DNA from: Hyphomicrobium sp.
Lineage (GTDB): Bacteria > Pseudomonadota > Alphaproteobacteria > Rhizobiales > Hyphomicrobiaceae
Assembly: GCA_002928735.1 (NCBI GenBank)
Contig: PERL01000004.1
Coordinates: 1-64,000, forward strand
Direction of reading: 5' to 3'
DNA length: 64,000 nucleotides
Shown here: piece by piece, positions 62,641 to 64,000 of the stretch
Position numbering within the stretch: position 1 is the first letter of the stretch
Layout: the number at the start of each line of letters is the position of its first letter
The notes under the pieces: model-generated
Databases searched by the model: none
What the model saw: only the letters and a program-made list of their open reading frames with translations
What the model was told of the DNA's origin: nothing
Program-made: the position numbers and the translations under genes

Positions 62641-63806
62641 TAAGCGCCGCCTCCGGCATAAACCCGCTGCATCCGCCGCCCCAGGCGCGTCAGGACCTCA
62701 TAGCCGATGGTCCGCGCATCAGCCCCAACGGCCTCCAACGTCAGCGTTTGGCCGATCACCTCCGCCACGTCCCCGCGCGCCACAGGCAACCGGCAATCCG
62801 TGACATCGACCGTGATCAGATCCATCGACACGCGCCCGACAATCGGCATCCGCGCGCCATGAATGATGACCGATCCGCCGGAAGCTCCCGTTGGCGCACT
62901 GGCCGCGCGACCCAGACCATCAGCATATCCCACGGCCAACGTCGCTATCCGGCTTGCGCGCGGTGCTCGCCACGATCCCGAATATCCCACGGCCCCGCCG
63001 GGCTGAACGTCGCGCACCTGCAGCACACGCGCATAGACCGAAACAACCGACGACACCGGCGCCCGCGCACCGCGAAACGCCTGCCCGCCGTAGAGCGCAT
63101 ACCCCGGCCGCACCAGATCGAAATGAAAGTCCGGTCCAAGCATCAGTCCATCGGATGCCGCCAGCGACGCAGGCGCTCTTGGCAAAAGATGACGCAACAG
63201 CGTGAAGGCTTCCAATTGTGCCGCATTGGCCGGATCGGCCGGATCATCCGCCGCCGCGAGATGACTCATCACGAGCACCACATCGAGCGATTCCAGAAGT
63301 TCTGGCCGCGCCGCCAGCCGCTGCACCTCGTCCAATGGCAGCCCCAAACGATGGAGACCGCTATCGACGTGCAGCGCGCATGCGAGCCGCGCTCCGATCC
63401 GCCGCGCATGCGCAGCCCATTCCTCAACTTCCGCCAGACCGGCAAGACACGGAAGTGCAGCGGCTGCGAGAATGTCATCGGCCGCCCCCGGAAAGAGCCC
63501 ATCGAGCACAAAAATGCGCGCGCGCCCGTCCAGCGCCCGCGCTTCGGCCGCTTCGCGCGGCGTGGCCACAAAAAAAGTCTGGCATCCGGCCATCGCCAAC
63601 GCGGGCAGCACCCGTCCAATGCCAAGGCCATATGCGTCGGCTTTCACCACGGCCCCGCACTCAGCCGGAGCAACCCGCCGCGCCAACGCCCGCCAATTGT
63701 TGACCAGCGCATCAAGGTCGATGTGCAGAACACCCGTTTCCGCCCCGGCAATAGACACCGTGTCGGCAGGGAAGGGGGGTGATTTGATTTCGGGCCGCGT
63801 GGTCAT
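62640..63806 (-). CDS. alr: Alanine racemase
   Basis: Makes D-alanine for peptidoglycan. The 388-residue PLP enzyme starts at ATG 63806 (MTTRPEIK). The cofactor lysine lies in AVVKADAYGLGIG. The C-terminal domain has the VGYADGLGRA segment, and the catalytic Tyr is in the AVGYSGSWRAP region. The N-terminal 20 residues are not conserved. It lies between dnaB and radA on the same strand. Confidence 0.95.
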   Translation of the reverse strand: MTTRPEIKSPPFPADTVSIAGAETGVLHIDLDALVNNWRALARRVAPAECGAVVKADAYGLGIGRVLPALAMAGCQTFFVATPREAAEARALDGRARIFVLDGLFPGAADDILAAAALPCLAGLAEVEEWAAHARRIGARLACALHVDSGLHRLGLPLDEVQRLAARPELLESLDVVLVMSHLAAADDPADPANAAQLEAFTLLRHLLPRAPASLAASDGLMLGPDFHFDLVRPGYALYGGQAFRGARAPVSSVVSVYARVLQVRDVQPGGAVGYSGSWRAPRASRIATLAVGYADGLGRAASAPTGASGGSVIIHGARMPIVGRVSMDLITVDVTDCRLPVARGDVAEVIGQTLTLEAVGADARTIGYEVLTRLGRRMQRVYAGGGA

Positions 63807-63885
63807 ACCCGCTCTTTCGCACACCACGGCGGCCCAGGCGAGGCCACCCGTGCCACACGCCGCAGCCCCGTGTTCCAAATCGCGG

Positions 63886-64000
63886 CTATTCCATCCGCTC
63901 CGGCAGCCATGCATCGCGCGCCAAATTGCCGAACCGCGTGAACTGGCTCTCGAACGCCAGCGGCACCGTGCCGACCGGACCATGACGCTGCTTGCCGATG
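63886..64000 (-). CDS. dnaB: Replicative DNA helicase DnaB (C-terminal end only)
   Basis: The last 37 residues and the TAG stop are in the window. They read IGKQRHGPVGTV, LAFESQFTRF and LPERME at the end, matching the C-terminus of DnaB after the Arg-finger KQRxGP motif. The rest lies beyond base 64000. It is followed by alr 79 bases downstream. Confidence 0.9.
   Translation of the reverse strand, partial: IGKQRHGPVGTVPLAFESQFTRFGNLARDAWLPERME

Overview
The window is a GC-rich, gene-dense chromosomal segment of an alphaproteobacterium. It is most likely a member of Hyphomicrobiales (Rhizobiales), possibly close to Hyphomicrobium. The evidence is the rpoD-dnaG-yqeY-carA order, the recG-sdhE-mfd order, the dnaB-alr-radA-cvpA-purF order, an alphaproteobacterial porin, IalB- and ELM1-family proteins, and a malyl-CoA lyase of the kind used in the serine or ethylmalonyl-CoA cycles. 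The lineage is inferred from content and gene order; no 16S gene is present.

Layout. 1-4.8 kb: rpoD (C-terminus cut by the window edge), dnaG, a small membrane protein and a YqeY-like protein, all but the membrane protein on the minus strand. 5.0-12.2 kb: carA and carB on the plus strand, separated by a ChaN-like gene and two tandem secreted paralogues. 12.3-16.8 kb: greA, an MFS exporter, an Lrp/AsnC regulator, an ELM1-family gene and a SPOR protein. 17.2-22.8 kb: glmU and glmS (UDP-GlcNAc precursors), a TPR/SPOR protein and a DUF502 membrane protein, followed by a nested palindromic repeat. 23.0-29.1 kb: recG, sdhE, mfd. 29.2-39.5 kb: an acyl-CoA ligase, a YejA-like binding protein, IalB, an HspQ-domain protein with a long basic extension, malyl-CoA lyase, a GH3 glycosidase, an LpxL-type acyltransferase and a UbiH-type hydroxylase. 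39.9-41.9 kb: a porin and a small secreted protein. 41.9-50.1 kb: a stress-type accessory region. 50.5-58.1 kb: tRNA-Ser(UGA), rlpA, a D,D-carboxypeptidase, and the tmk-holB-metG-tatD-MBL run. 58.1-64 kb: an SDR gene, purF, cvpA, radA, alr and the end of dnaB, all on the minus strand.

The most notable signal is in 44.1-50.1 kb. Three minus-strand transcription units (otsA-otsB, a PNPOx-like gene plus a sorbosone-dehydrogenase-like lipoprotein, and a Gly-rich secreted protein) each carry an exact GGAAC-N16-CGTT element. Two plus-strand small genes carry GGAAC-N16-GGTT, and a third carries a one-mismatch version. This is the promoter signature of EcfG, the sigma factor of the alphaproteobacterial general stress response. 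The region therefore looks like a compact EcfG regulon island containing several proteins of unknown function. Next to it, an LTA-synthase/OpgB-like envelope enzyme has a two-repeat element resembling a PhoB box.

Most of the rest is housekeeping: replication and repair (dnaG, dnaB, holB, recG, mfd, radA), transcription (rpoD, greA), nucleotide synthesis (carAB, purF, tmk) and envelope synthesis (glmU, glmS, alr, D,D-carboxypeptidase, lpxL-like, rlpA). Start sites were chosen from family alignments recalled from memory, ribosome binding sites and stop/start overlaps. Regulatory calls were made by eye.
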